Positions 1-11,105 are shown, counted from the stretch's first letter. The stretch: DNA of 64,000 nt from Heliocidaris tuberculata (GCA_025618425.1 CM046836.1:23802756-23866755), one strand, 5' to 3'. Numbers and translations are program-made. Notes: generated by a model from the letters alone, not told the origin.

Positions 1-39
1 TAATAACCATGATATCATCATGAAAATAATATCAAATAA

Positions 40-365
40 TATGATTTCAAATTAATTCATAGGGTATTGCCCTCTAAAGATAATCTCTTTATATGGAAAA
101 TTATGCGGTCTAACGAATGTAAACTTTGCCACGAAAAGGAAACAATTGATCATTTTTTGTTTCATTGTAAGAAGGTACGAGTTTTCTGGAAAATCATTTC
201 AAGAATTATATACTTTTTAAAATAGAAATTGAAAGTTGATATGAAAATGTTATTGATTGGCTATAAAATAGATAACAGAAAATTTGTTTTACTTGATTTC
301 GTGATAAATTATGCACAACTTGTAATATACAAAGATTACGTTAAGCGAAACTTTGGAGAAGTGCA
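40..365 (+). mobile_element. Degenerate LINE ORF2 C-terminus (L1/Tx1-type, zinc-binding RVT tail)
   Basis: Reading from base 40, an open frame to a stop at 223-225 contains PSKDNLFIW and then CKLCHEKETIDHFLFHC followed by VRVFWK. This is the Cys-x2-Cys ... His-x4-Cys arrangement of the reverse-transcriptase zinc-binding tail (zf-RVT) found at the end of L1/Tx1-type LINE ORF2. After the stop, another frame continues the family pattern with MLLIGYKIDN and LLDFVINYAQLVIYK, so a frameshift or small indel near 225 broke the ORF. The reverse transcriptase core, if present, lies before the window. This is a dead copy; the clade assignment is approximate. Confidence 0.7.
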
Positions 366-404
366 AACCAATCCAAAGCGATTAATAAATTAATACATAA
401 ATTA

Positions 405-980
405 ATAAATAAATTATTCCCACATAATATCCGGTACTCAGGACCCAAGCTGTGGAACGTTATCCCTGACACAATAAAATACTCCGCATCTCTCGCTAGC
501 TTCTCAAGAAGGATGAAAAAATATTCCACTTCATCTTACAAATAATATGGTTTAAGACACTTCCCCACCCTCCATTGTATCTATTCTCTCTATTCTTTCT
601 TCTCTCTGCCTCTTCGTGAATATTTCTCTTTTCCGTACAATTATCATGTTGTACCTCCATTCTCCCCCTCTTTTTCCTCTTTCCCCTTCTTTTTCTTTTC
701 TTTTCTCCTCCCCTTTTTTCCCCTCCAATCAAGCTCAGCGGTCTCTTTCTTTTTTTGTATGTCTAGTTGTTTTCTTTTTATATATTTATTATGTAATAAT
801 GTATTATGTACTAAGGGCACCCTCGCCCCAAGCTTTTGCTTTAAGAGGTGTGTCCTCCAACTATGTATGTATCACATTAGTGTATATTTTGTCATATTTT
901 TGTTCAAAATATATGTACATTATTTTGCTCATTTATGACTTTGTATATTGAAAAGTTGGAAATAAATGTCTTTAAATTGA
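405..980 (+). mobile_element. LINE 3' end, copy 1 (CR1/L2-like RT C-terminus plus 3' UTR)
   Basis: Bases 426-545 encode IRYSGPKLWNVIPDTIKYSA and then SFSRRMKKYSTSSYK before TAA, the classic last block (GPxxWNxxP ... Fxxxxkxy) of CR1/L2/Jockey-type LINE reverse transcriptase proteins. A pyrimidine-rich 3' UTR follows and ends near 978 at aaatgtctttaaattgaa. The same tail and UTR recur at 21422-22110, which shows this is one 5'-truncated repeat family. The copy keeps only about 40 codons. Confidence 0.8.
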
Positions 981-3292
981 AGAAAAAAATTTGAAATAAT
1001 TTTACTTCATCATTGAAATCTTATTTGAAATATAAAGAAAATATAAATACTTCAAAAGTAAAGAAGTTAAGAAAGTAATGGACATGTTATGATGATCCTT
1101 TTTAATAATCATGTTGATTTTGTATAATATAATTCATGTATTTCGTTTTATTTGCATTATAAATACATTGTAAATAATTATATGTAAATGTGTATTGTTA
1201 AATGGAAGAATAAAGTCCATCCGAAGGGGTAAAGAGAAAAAACAAATCATGAAAATAATCTTCTGTCATCTTACATTTTTTTTTATTAATATCGTCATCA
1301 TTATTATTATCATTATTACGAAATAATTCTACCAAACATCATTGATAAACACGAACATCAATATTAAGGAAAAAATATAGGAAATTTCTTTCTCATGAGT
1401 AAGCAAGTCCAATATCGTTCTTGTTATGTGCCATACATTGATTCTTCTTTTTCTGTCGATTGTATGACTGCCTTCATGATTACCTTGTTATATCTTATTA
1501 ACCCATTGCCTACAGGAACCGGATGGCTCCTGTATAAAGCCTATTGGAAAGAGAGAATTCAGTAGTCAACGGGTTGTTTTTTGGCTTTCCCCCAATCGCC
1601 TTTATTGTATTGCAGTTGAATATGAATTTATTGAGTTTTACGCATCTGGAAAAAAAAAGATAACCTTTGTTCTAAAATGAGCTGTTAAGTAAATCCATAC
1701 TTCACTCAGCAAAACTAGAAAGTGGACACTATTTATCGTTAAAATTTTGAAATATATATTTAATATAAACTTATCTTTCATATATCAATATATGAATTAA
1801 TCCTATTCAATATTTCCCCTAGAAACTTGACAGAGTTTCATAATTACTACTAAGTAATGAATTTAGGGTAAAGAATTATATGAGAATCTTCTATATGATG
1901 CGACTACACACAAATAAAGTAATGAATAAATCAATAACATTCTACTACCCTTATAATCAACACAGCACATACATTATACATGTACCTTATAACTACAAGT
2001 AAGATTAAACATAACGTTTACTCACAACTTCTCGTTAGAGTTTACAGATTTACAATGATTCCAATTTTTCTAAGACTCGGACTTTCAGGTTGTCCTTTAC
2101 AACACCAATATTGATTCACCGAGAGCTGAATACAATATTCTGACGAATAACTTGTAATACTTAATACAGTATGTCGAACAAGTAGTTTCTCTGTCGAATT
2201 GCAACAGCTTCTGAATTGGATATTGAATTTGCAGTCTTATTCATAATAATATTCTATATACCATAGACCTAATGGTCAAGATTTTGGATGATCAATATTC
2301 TTAGAAATTGCTGCAATGTCTTCACCCAACCCAAATGTTATTGGCTTGTGCCTGGTCACTCATTGTATAACTAGTCCCTGATTGGTTGATACTTTCACTA
2401 GTTACCAGCCGGAAGGACAGGTAACAAAACTGTGTTTCTTCATGGAAATGTCTTGACCGTTGGATGTTTACATTTCTTCCCATTCATCCTTTCTCTTAAC
2501 TTTATTTGGGCATAGGGTTTCCTTGTCAGGGGTCATCCCAACTGTGACGTTTGACCAACGTCAAGCTTTTGGTTATTTACTTGGAAGAATTTTCCCGGAG
2601 TTCTCCACTTCCTTCCAATGAAAGTTATCATTGTATTGGAATGTTCAGTCTCTTAAGAAGGAGACACCTGTTTACAACCCATGTACAAAATCATACTGAG
2701 TAATAGAAATGTAATATAACCACACAACCAGGGGACGTACCACATAAGATAATCTTAATAATTAATAGTAATAGTATAACCTTAATCAATACATACAAAT
2801 TATATAATCGATATGAGATACATGGATATAAACGTGATAATGCCTTCTCATGGCATATAATTAGTACATGATACATACAAATATCCAAAGTCATCTCTTG
2901 ACATGCAGAGACACAGACTTTCCTTGAAACCGTATAATAGGGACACAGTTTCCTCTTCCAAAGATACGATTCAGATTATTTCCTTTTTGACAAAGGCATG
3001 AATGTTCTTCCTAAAGGACGAAACTTTAGTAGTCAGTGATCTCCTCCGTCATCAGTTTGTAAATCCTAACAACTATTGTGTATATTGCTGACGGTGGAGA
3101 TGGCGGCAGGTGCAGGGTGGGGGTTCCCCAAAGGCCCCTTCCCCTAGTGCTGCAACAGTGCAACTGCATATACAGGGACTATATAGAGAAGTACGTTTAA
3201 ACATTACACTCTGCTTGTATTCTTTATCTCTCCATTTAAACTTAATGCAATTATCAATTAAGTTCTGGGATAAGACGTAATTATTAATTCTG

Positions 3293-3324
<32 letters not shown>

Positions 3325-3504
3325 TCAAAATTTGAGGTTTTAAGAATAAGAAAAGATTCACAAGTTAAGACACACTGTGTCACTTTCCTGCCTGTAATTT
3401 CCAGGTCTTTTAATGAGGGCTATTATTATTATAAGACGATTGGTTTATATAGGCTTCCACTTCAACACCCGAAGTTAAACAAATGGACCAATCAGAAATG
3501 TGAG
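981..3504. other. Intergenic DNA, no gene recognised
   Basis: AT-rich sequence with only short chance ORFs on both strands. It contains a poly-T run at about 3291-3321 and no recognised transposon ends. No splice-flanked exon was seen. Confidence 0.6.
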
Positions 3505-5317
3505 CAGGGGCGTCGCTAGAACATTTTGAATTTGCCGACAAATTTTTGTGTGTGATACCCAAATTTGCCGACAAAAATGCTGCACCCTAATCCCTCCCCC
3601 CCCCCCCCCACACACACAAATAATAATAAAAGAAAAACACAGACGTAGAGATCTTGATCATACGGGCCCATATTTGCAAGGAGGGGGCTGACGCCTCTTG
3701 CCCGAATATCAACTTTTCAATTTCTAAATTTTTGCAAGTGAGCGAAGCGAGCGAGAAACTTTTTTTTTTTTTTTTTTTTTACATTTCGTAGTGAAAATGT
3801 ACACAGGTTACATACACAAGTTACATAATTATCTGAGAACCTCGCTGCCCAAATATGTGGATATTCTGGCACCTCGCTGCCCAAATATGAAGTGGTGGTT
3901 GCCCGAATGTCGGAACTTTAAACATCCTCGGGGGGGGGGGGGGGGTGGCTGCAGCCCACTGCCGAATTAGGACGCCTTTTGCCGGAATATAAACTTTTCA
4001 ATTTCTAATTTTTTGCGAGCGAGCGAGCAAACAAAATTTGAACTTTTCGTAGTGAAAATGTACAGAAGTTACATATCGTCGATGGGCTGATAAAACCTCG
4101 TATCTCAAAAAAACTAAATTTTCAGGAGAGCGAAAAAACATTCTTATGTAAAAAAAATATGTGAATATTCTATGTTATTTGTACTAAATACTGTGTTTGA
4201 TAATTAAATCAATATGAGGTGGTTGGAATGTGCAGTAGATGATTATGAAGCGGGTAAAATGAGTTACAAGGTTTTGGCACCTCAAAAAAAAAAAAAAAAA
4301 ATCATAAAAAAAGAAAGAGGTTTTTGTACAAATGATGAATTTTGATATTTTATAAGGATATGCAACTCACCATGCTCTATTATGACTATTAGAAGATAAA
4401 TTACACCTTACACTTCACATTCATGAACAAAAAGAGTAATTTTAACCTGCAAAAGGGTGATTTCACCCCCAAAAATGAGATACAAGGTTTTATCCACCAA
4501 GCATACATGATGTTCATGGGCTGTTAAAACCTCGTATCTCACAAACCCTGAAAATTTTAGTAAAATGAAAAAAATAATCTTCATTTCAAGAAACCATGTG
4601 TGTAGGCAATTTTATTTGAACCTTAAACAATGTTTGTTAATAATTTGGATTATATGAAGTGGTTAAAATGCATTAAAAATAATTTAGAAGGCAGGAAATG
4701 GAGTTACGAGGTTCGCGCACTAGACCAAAGTGGAATAAAAAGTTGAGATACAAGGTTTTTGAAGAGATATTTAAAAAATGTTTTTTTAAAGATATGCAAC
4801 TCATGGGGTTATCAGGAGATGAATTACACTTTAAGCATCACATTTATTTTAAAAAATCATTTTCACAAAAATTTGAGATACGAGGTTTTATCAGCCCATC
4901 GACGATATACAAGTTACATAGTTATTTGAGAACCTTTTTCCAAAATATGCGGATATTCTAGCACCACGCTGCTCGAATGTGACTATCGGAACTTTGGAAA
5001 TCCTACTGGGGGCGGCTGCACCCCTTTGCAGAAGAGGACGCCATTTGCCCAAATATTAACATTCCAGTGTATTTACGAACGAGCGAAGCGAGCAAGCAAA
5101 AAATTTAGCCAGTTTTTCCTTCTTTTTCTTTCCTTCCCTTAAGTTTTCCTTTTCTTTTCTTTCTACTTTTGTTTTCATTTTCTTTCCCTTCCTTTTTTTT
5201 TCTTCCCCCCCCCCCTCTTTTTTCCTTTTCCTTTTCTTTTTCCTCTTCCGTCTCTCTTTTTTCCCCTCCTTTTTTTTTTGGCTGACAGAGGTGGCGCATT
5301 AACTAGCGACGCCCCTG
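3505..5317. mobile_element. hAT-like non-autonomous DNA transposon, 1.8 kb, with 8-bp TSD
   Basis: The element starts caggggcgtcgctag and ends with the exact reverse complement ctagcgacgcccctg, a 15-bp perfect terminal inverted repeat. It is bounded on both sides by aatgtgag (3497-3504 and 5318-5325), a perfect 8-bp target-site duplication. The CAGGGGCG end and the 8-bp duplication are hAT-superfamily traits. The interior holds internally repeated segments such as gaggggg...gacgcctcttgcccgaat and gagcgaagcgagc, runs of G, and pyrimidine-rich DNA at 5110-5270. No transposase ORF is visible. A second element (4076-4905) is nested inside. Confidence 0.88.
4076..4905. mobile_element. Nested TA-flanked dimeric MITE (mariner-like target)
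   Basis: The left end tcgtcgatgggctgataaaa and its reverse complement at the right form an inverted repeat of about 33 bp, continuing into cctcgtatctcaaa. A TA dinucleotide flanks each side (4074-4075 and 4906-4907). Internally, related ends meet head to tail: gagatacaaggttttatcc near 4480-4500 and catgggctgttaaaacctcg near 4518. The 830-bp insert is therefore two tandem copies of about 415 bp. An empty-site paralogue, acatacacaagttac, exists at about 3810 within the same host element. TA duplication suggests a Tc1/mariner-type transposase acting in trans. Confidence 0.8.
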
Positions 5318-5464
5318 AATGTGAGAGAAGTGTTGACTGGACAGGATGGGACATTATGGATATGGGGTAGGATAGGATACTTACACATGCATATTCTATC
5401 ACATCAGTCATGATGTATATCAACATTTATTCCTTTGTTTTTCAGAAACATATAAAATGACGGT

Positions 5465-5830
5465 TACATGTCGTTTTTCCGAAAGTTCCCTTTTCCGAAG
5501 ATTTGTAATTCCGAACGTTCCGAAAAATTAAATAGCGTTCGTAATTCCGAAAATGAAAAAGCGTTCATTATTCCGAAAATGGAATAAGAAAAAAGGGTTC
5601 ATAATTCCGAAAATGGACAATGAAACAGAAATAATGAATATTATAATGAAAATTATGAACCCTTTTTCATTTTCAAAATTACGAACCCTATTTCATTTTC
5701 AGAATTACGAACCTTCAGAGTAATGCATCAAATTTTCGAAATTATGAACTCCCTGGTATGAAAAATTTGTTTTTCGGAATTCTCAACCTTCGGAAAAAGT
5801 GAAACTTCGTTAAAACGAGTACACCGCAAA
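5465..5830. repeat. Foldback repeat built from TTCCGAA/TTCGGAA motifs
   Basis: The left half carries repeated aattccgaaaatg-type motifs and gttcataattccgaaaat; the right half carries the complementary tttcattttcaaaattacga and ttcggaaaaagtgaaac. The two halves can pair into a long imperfect hairpin centred near 5640. A decayed relative lies at 7980-8200. No coding potential was seen; it is probably a non-autonomous foldback transposon of unknown class. Confidence 0.5.
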
Positions 5831-7685
5831 ATTGCGCAAAAACAATGACAATTTATTCCAGAAATGTGAGAGAACACATGTTTAGAGATACAATAAAAAC
5901 AAAACAATGAAAATCACAACCAAAGCATGAAAAATGCCTAAAAATGAATATCATTATATGTGTTAAGAGGCTCTCATCATAGGTTGCTGAAAAAACAGGC
6001 AAACATTGAAATACAGATAGATAAGTTAGCTATTGATCGTGGTAAAATATTTTGAAGTTCATTATTGTTGTTGCTTAAGCTAGGAAACATACTTATGTAT
6101 AATCATATGTTTGTCCGAATGTCCTTGCTATCGATGATTAAAAACGGAAATATGTAATCTCCAAACAACTGGTACATTAATGTCAAAGGTACATAGCATC
6201 TTACATTGCAGGTGTTTGTAATTCCTAAGCATGTCAGTTTTGTATAGTAGCTAGGGTTTTCTGTACCATGCACTCTTTTGTTATTTCATGGTAAAGCGGT
6301 TTCCTGCTAGGTTGGAAAGCTAAGGAAAGCTAGGGCAATGATTGCATGCTAGCGCAGCCATTTTGCTTGCTGGTGTTGAGCTGTTAAGGTTGCTGCAAGA
6401 TTTGGCAGCAGCAATATTGCCAGAGAGCCACGCCCAAGATGCCAGGGTAGGCAGCCTGTGGTTCCAGTAAGCACAACTTTCCAAACATAATGTAAATGAT
6501 ATTTTCCTTATTTCTAAGCTACATTTGTATCAAAATGCATGTCTGATTTTTGAGCCAGGAATGATTCTTTTTATGACATTGTAAAACACTACAAGAGGAC
6601 TAAAGATTGATTCTTATTATGAACAGTTTTGTTATATTTTTCCATATGACAGAACCCTGAAATATTGTGCTTATTCCCTGTCATATCAACAGAGTAAACT
6701 GTTTGATATTTATGTGTATTTTATAAATCACAGTTGGAGAGTTTACTTGTCAGTAATTTAGCAAGATGATGTAATTTTGATTGTAAAAAGAAGAGTGTTC
6801 CGACAGTCGTAATTATAGACTTTTGTATTTGTTAATCCATTCTATAAATTTCCGTTTGTCTAGGGTGATATTTGAAATCACGCCTAGTAATGAATTACTA
6901 TACATTGATTATTGAATTATACATTTTTATATAACTGAGGCGATAGTCTTCATAGATATGACGTCATCATGTCTTGATAAATATTGTATTGTAGATGGCG
7001 GAATTCTCTGGATCCTACAGATAGTAAGGATTCGTGATTTCACGGTTTTGTTGAATGATCGGACACCCGGTTCGTCGGTTTTAAAGGTGCGATGAGACTA
7101 GTCGTTCACCCAAGCTTAGTACGGCTTCAGGACAACGACGGAAATCCTTCAGGGAAGGATATCGGAACCTCCACTTCATTATTTCTTCTGATTATCACGC
7201 CCGATGTAGAACTCTTCGTCATTACCCTCCAATCTTCAGGATCGACATAGAAACTACAAGCAGGAAGCGATAAGTCTTGGAAACATTTATTTTGTGAACA
7301 GGCCTATAACGTTTAACCACTTATTAGTATTTAAAAGGGAATAATAATCATGCACATGTGCTATTAATATTCATAGTATTCAAATTCATATTGTTATACT
7401 GTTTACTGTTACCCTGATTATTGAACCGATTGTATTATATTCGGATTTCATTTGAAGATTTATATTCGCAGATGGGGATCTTCTCTTATTAAATAGAATA
7501 TTAACTTTAAATAACTGTTTTTAGTATTCATTTTCTTGGTATGCGAGAGTTGGTCAAACACCTATATCTAGAATAACATGTCAAAGTCCTCTGGACATAT
7601 CCAGTTGTGACAATTAAACATGAGTAAGGCATGACGTAAAGGATATATTTTAACATCTAAATAGCCGAAAATAATGAAAGTTCAA
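5831..7685. other. Intergenic DNA, no gene recognised
   Basis: No exon or transposon ends could be supported. The stretch 6960-7300 is less AT-rich than its surroundings and looks like a leader or LTR-type sequence, but no paired ends were found. Confidence 0.5.
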
Positions 7686-7970
7686 TATATTGCTTACAAT
7701 TTCGGTCTCGCGGGCCTTCTGACAAAATTTTTTGAGGGTTTACTAGATCGACGACCCACGAGACCAGCAGCGTACAAGACCGACATTAGTTTTGTCGGTC
7801 TCGTGGGCGTTCCAGTCACTTTTCAGAGGGGTCACAAGACCGATTTCCAAAAGGCCGACATTCCTCTGTATTCTCCACAGAATGTCTTCGTTTTGTCGGT
7901 CTCGTGGGCTGTCGGTATCGTGGAATGTCTGTCTCGTGGAGCCTTCTGAACTGTCAGTCTATTGGGCCGT
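7686..7970. repeat. GTCTCGTGGGC-motif repeat cluster A
   Basis: Several copies of a motif close to ggtctcgtgggctgtcgg occur in both orientations, for example ggtctcgcgggcc at about 7704, the inverted cgacccacgagacc at about 7752, ggtctcgtgggcg at about 7798 and ggtctcgtgggctgtcgg at about 7899. A matching cluster lies at 9715-10115. The two clusters flank the last exon of the methyltransferase gene. Two ORFs here are chance readings through the repeats. Confidence 0.55.
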
Positions 7971-7979
7971 CGATCTAAA

Positions 7980-8200
7980 TCCGAATGCTCGGGGATCCGA
8001 AAGTTCATTTATCCAAGAGGTTTGTTATTCCGATGGTTCATAAATCTGAAAGTTCTCTAAGATAAAGGTTTGTAATTTCTAAGGTTCGTAATAATTCCTA
8101 AAATAAAAATAGAACGCTGTATTCATTTTCTGAATTGCGAAACCTTTGAAATACCGGACCATCAGAATCATGAACCTTCGGAATAAGGCAACAAATTTTT
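7980..8200. repeat. Decayed copy of the TTCCGAA foldback repeat
   Basis: Motifs such as ggttcataaatctgaaag, tgttattccgatggttc and catgaaccttcggaataagg match the 5465-5830 repeat at lower identity and again sit in opposite orientations on the two sides. It lies just downstream of the methyltransferase stop codon. Confidence 0.4.
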
Positions 8201-8282
8201 ACCGACGTAGGTGTCACTCCCCCCCCCCCCTCCCCCACCCCATACTTATCATTGTTGCCACTTCATTTTGAGTCGTTAATTT

Positions 8283-8473
8283 TCATTTATTTTTGATAAC
8301 CTTCCGCTGCGCAACCAGAGTAACTACAAGACAAGAGCCCAATGGATTAATGGGATTACCATCGGCTCGTTTAGGTGTGACGTCACGCAACCATTGACGG
8401 ACGTCATCCACGCATTCTTCCCGGAGATCTTCGGGAACTTCATTAAAGTGCCTGAGAAGTGTTCTGAGCATAC
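8283..8473 (-). CDS. JHAMT-like methyltransferase, coding exon 4 (C-terminus)
   Basis: The exon begins after the acceptor ttatttaaag and supplies the last two bases of a glycine codon split by intron 3, then residues 225-286. LLRHFNEVPEDLREECVDD matches the C-terminal helical segment of JHAMT-like proteins (hydrophobic, NxxPxD, then an acidic helix). GSCLVVTLVAQRK matches the final beta-strand of the methyltransferase fold. The stop is TGA at 8283-8285. An AATAAA hexamer overlaps the stop codon as AATAAATGA; it is probably too early to be the only polyadenylation signal. An in-frame extension upstream to 8528 is intronic, because the acceptor and phase fit exon 3 exactly. Confidence 0.85.
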
Positions 8474-8547
8474 CTTTAAATAAAACAAACGGAAGATGAA
8501 AATGAATCAATACAACAATGAAATGCATTACAAGGAATGGGTAAGAA

Positions 8548-8902
8548 CATGGGCGTTGCTAGACCATTTTGAATCGGGCGGGGGGGGGGGGGGGGGGTGT
8601 CGGACCAAATTTGCCGTCAAGCTAAATTAAATTTTCAAATTTACCGACAACAAAATAAGGCTCGTGATCAGATTTCCACATTTGCTAACGGATTTTTTTT
8701 TACTTTTTCTCCGAAAAGCAAAAAAATTTAAAAAAAAAAGGGGGGGGGGGGCGGTCATCAGTTTTTTGCCGACAGTCTATAAAAAATGGCGGATTTACCA
8801 ACATGATTTTTTTTTTCAGCGGGAGGGGGAGAGGAGTCTCAGTACACCCCCCCCCCCCCCCCCCCCCCCCCTTCTAGGACACTTCTTCTAAGGACGCTCC
8901 TG
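8548..8902. mobile_element. hAT-like MITE, 355 bp, 8-bp TSD, poly-G/poly-C core
   Basis: The left end catgggcgttgctagac and the reverse complement of the right end, caggagcgtccttagaa, are degenerate versions of the 15-bp terminal repeat of the 3505-5317 element. The flanks are an exact 8-bp duplication ggtaagaa (8540-8547 and 8903-8910). The interior is mainly runs of G, T, A and C. It sits in intron 3 of the methyltransferase gene, 75 bp upstream of exon 4. The 75-aa frame inside is read-through of homopolymers. Confidence 0.82.
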
Positions 8903-8910
8903 GGTAAGAA

Positions 8911-9714
8911 AGGTCAGATTTATTCTTCCACGGTCTTGTTTTTCAGTTTTGTACTGTTTCCAGTCAGGTCAATATATGTTCTCTGCTTCAGATTACTACA
9001 ACCGGTGCCGATATTTATACCTCCATATAAACAGCTGTCCAAAAAGGCCCATCTGTTGCGCTTATGATCAATCTTTCTTCACAGATCGACAACAGTTTTC
9101 TTATATGCAACACTAGTTTTATATCATTGCTTGTTTTGTTTGTATGTTGTTAGTTGTTTTTTTTTTTCAATCATGATATCATCTTTGATGCTATCAAGGG
9201 GAATAACCATTTTTTCAGGAACTACTAGGGGGGGGGGGGGGGGTTGAGTCCTTCCCTGAGTAGTTTAGATGGTACGTATGGGTACTTATGAAAGCTTCTG
9301 AACGCAGGCTTAAGCCTATGTAATCAGTTCCAAGTTCTGTCCCCGTTTTAAGTTGGCTGGATCATGACCGGGTGGGTCGGCGTCGAATTCATACTCGACA
9401 GGTTCACTTCTCCAGTCGTTTTAAGTTAATTAATTTCCACTTTATAATAATAGACAAATCAACTAAAAGTCGATTATTAATTGACATTTACACTTATTAA
9501 TGAAACATTCTAATATCACTCTATGAGCTATGACGTCTTATCTTCTTTGCTATTCCATCAACATTGTTATTGTTATTATACAAAAATACTGAAATTCCTT
9601 ATCGCATATTGCTAATGAAGATCAAGGTGAGAGACTAACTAGGAAATTCTGGCTAGTATGGTGTGCCGATTATGCAAGGAGGGTGTGAGTGCATGGCTAC
9701 AAAACAAATTTGGG
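8911..9714. other. Intron 3 sequence without a recognised feature
   Basis: It contains a poly-G run near 9229-9243 bracketed by a short inverted pair (actactagg and ccctgagtagt). Nothing else in it could be supported. Confidence 0.5.
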
Positions 9715-10115
9715 TCGTCCCAGTAGACCGACATTTACACAAGGTTCACTAGACCGCCAAATTAAAAAAAAAAGAAGAAAGAAATACAGGAAAGAAGAAA
9801 GTTTCTAAAGGTCCACGAGACGGACAGCCCACGAGACGGACAGCCCATGAGTCTGACAAAAACAAAGATATACATAAGGGAAGCTAGAGCAATGACAGTC
9901 TCGTTGGCCGTTGGTCTGGTGAACCTTGAAAATAAAGAGGCTGTGAGTATGCTAATGAGGCGGACATTGTCTGTACAGCGCGCTGTCGGTCTAGTAAACC
10001 CTCAAAAAAAGTTGTCAGAAAGTCCGCGAGACCAATATTTTCGGTCTGGTGGGCTGACAGTCTGGTGGGCTGTCATTCTAGTGGGTCGTCGGTCTCGTGG
10101 TCTGTATCCAATGAA
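9715..10115. repeat. GTCTCGTGGGC-motif repeat cluster B
   Basis: The left part carries inverted motifs (gtagaccgacatttac, ccacgagacggacagccc twice in tandem at about 9820-9845). The right part carries the direct forms ggtctggtgggctgacag, gtctggtgggctgtc and gtcggtctcgtggtctg. The same motif set forms cluster A at 7686-7970. The arrangement is foldback-like. The open frame at 9847-10131 is a by-product. Confidence 0.55.
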
Positions 10116-10255
10116 TCAGAGAATATTATAATTTCACATTAGATATACTTATTTAAAAGCACATGGATGTCAAATAGATCACATACATGAACAGATTAAT
10201 AATAAATAGAAATAAATTATACAAAAGAGAGAGAGAGGGGAAGGTAATTCTTCAC

Positions 10256-10409
10256 CATTCACTTCTTCACGACTGTTCTCGTCAAACAAGTCAAACTGCG
10301 ACGTCAATATTTCTTCAGGAGCCGATTGACAGATATCGAAACCGACTGATCTGACAAAATCCAGGAAATCCTCCTCATTCTCCCAGTCAGTCTGATAGTG
10401 AACGTAATT
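10256..10409 (-). CDS. JHAMT-like methyltransferase, coding exon 3
   Basis: The acceptor cacttttttctag is followed by AATTACGTT in phase 0, and the donor is AATG|gtgaag in phase 1, for 154 bp (residues 173-223 plus one base). It encodes NYVHYQTDWENEEDFLDF, then VRSVGFDICQSAPEE and LTSQFDLFDENSREEV. The block VGFDICQ followed by a hydrophobic, acidic helix is the segment after the Rossmann core in JHAMT-like enzymes, where the variable substrate cap lies. The exon is too short to stand out alone; it was found by requiring phase continuity between exons 2 and 4. Confidence 0.8.
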
Positions 10410-10892
10410 CTAGAAAAAAGTGTAACAAAAGACAATTATGGGAAAATCAGATCTTAGATAAATTAAACCGACTTTAAACGATCTATCTCATATACCTCAG
10501 TCAGTCAGACAGACCCTAGATCGACAACAGAAAGAGCAAAAATTACATTACTTCGAATGGCCAAGACGTGGCGTCGGTTGGTTTGGGGTCGGTGTGGAGT
10601 CGGTATAGAGGCCGAGGTATGGATCTCGTCATATATTTTGGGAGGCAATTAACAGTGTGAGAGAATGAAACAAAGACGATAAAGGGGCAGATACTAATAA
10701 AATTTAAGAAAGTAACACCAGAATGATACTAAATAGATATGAAAACAAACAGTAATCAGGGCGGCGATCAAAGGGGACATAGGACAAGTTCTCCTGAAAT
10801 TGATAGGGGGGTCGTCCCCTGGACTTTATTTTAATGCAATAAGTAAGAGTAAAGAATACGTTAATTAAGGCTGTTTGGTGAAGACCAATATT

Positions 10893-11105
10893 GCTCAGTC
10901 CACCTCAACGGTGTAGTGGTTATTTTGGTGAACAAAATACCCGGTTTAGATTCACGGGTGGAAAGATTTTACGAACTTTGTTGCAGTTATTTCCACGAAA
11001 TTGAAGGAAGTACAGGGGAAACAATGAATGCATAGCTACGTTAATATTCCTCTCATCCGATTCATTCTTACGTTGTGTTAATTTACAAACGAGAGTCGCC
11101 TGTGC
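10893..11105 (+). mobile_element. Diverged tRNA-derived SINE-like repeat
   Basis: The order cctcaacggtgtagtggtta (box-A-like), ggtttagattc (box-B-like), then gttgcagttatttccacg and a tail near ctcatccgattcattctt follows the better preserved copies at 35494-35690 and 38292-39140. Identity is low, so this is an old copy. It lies in intron 2. Confidence 0.55.

Noticed and set aside
6960..7610. Possible solo LTR
   Set aside because: Composition is suggestive, but no TG...CA ends with matching 4-6-bp duplications could be found by eye.
8474..8528. Upstream ATG extension of exon 4 as a separate small gene
   Set aside because: The extension is the intron's pyrimidine-poor end; the acceptor and phase with exon 3 explain the real boundary.
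9200..9270. Poly-G hairpin (actactagg ... cctgagtagt) as a small transposon
   Set aside because: The inverted pair is short and imperfect, and no target duplication is visible.
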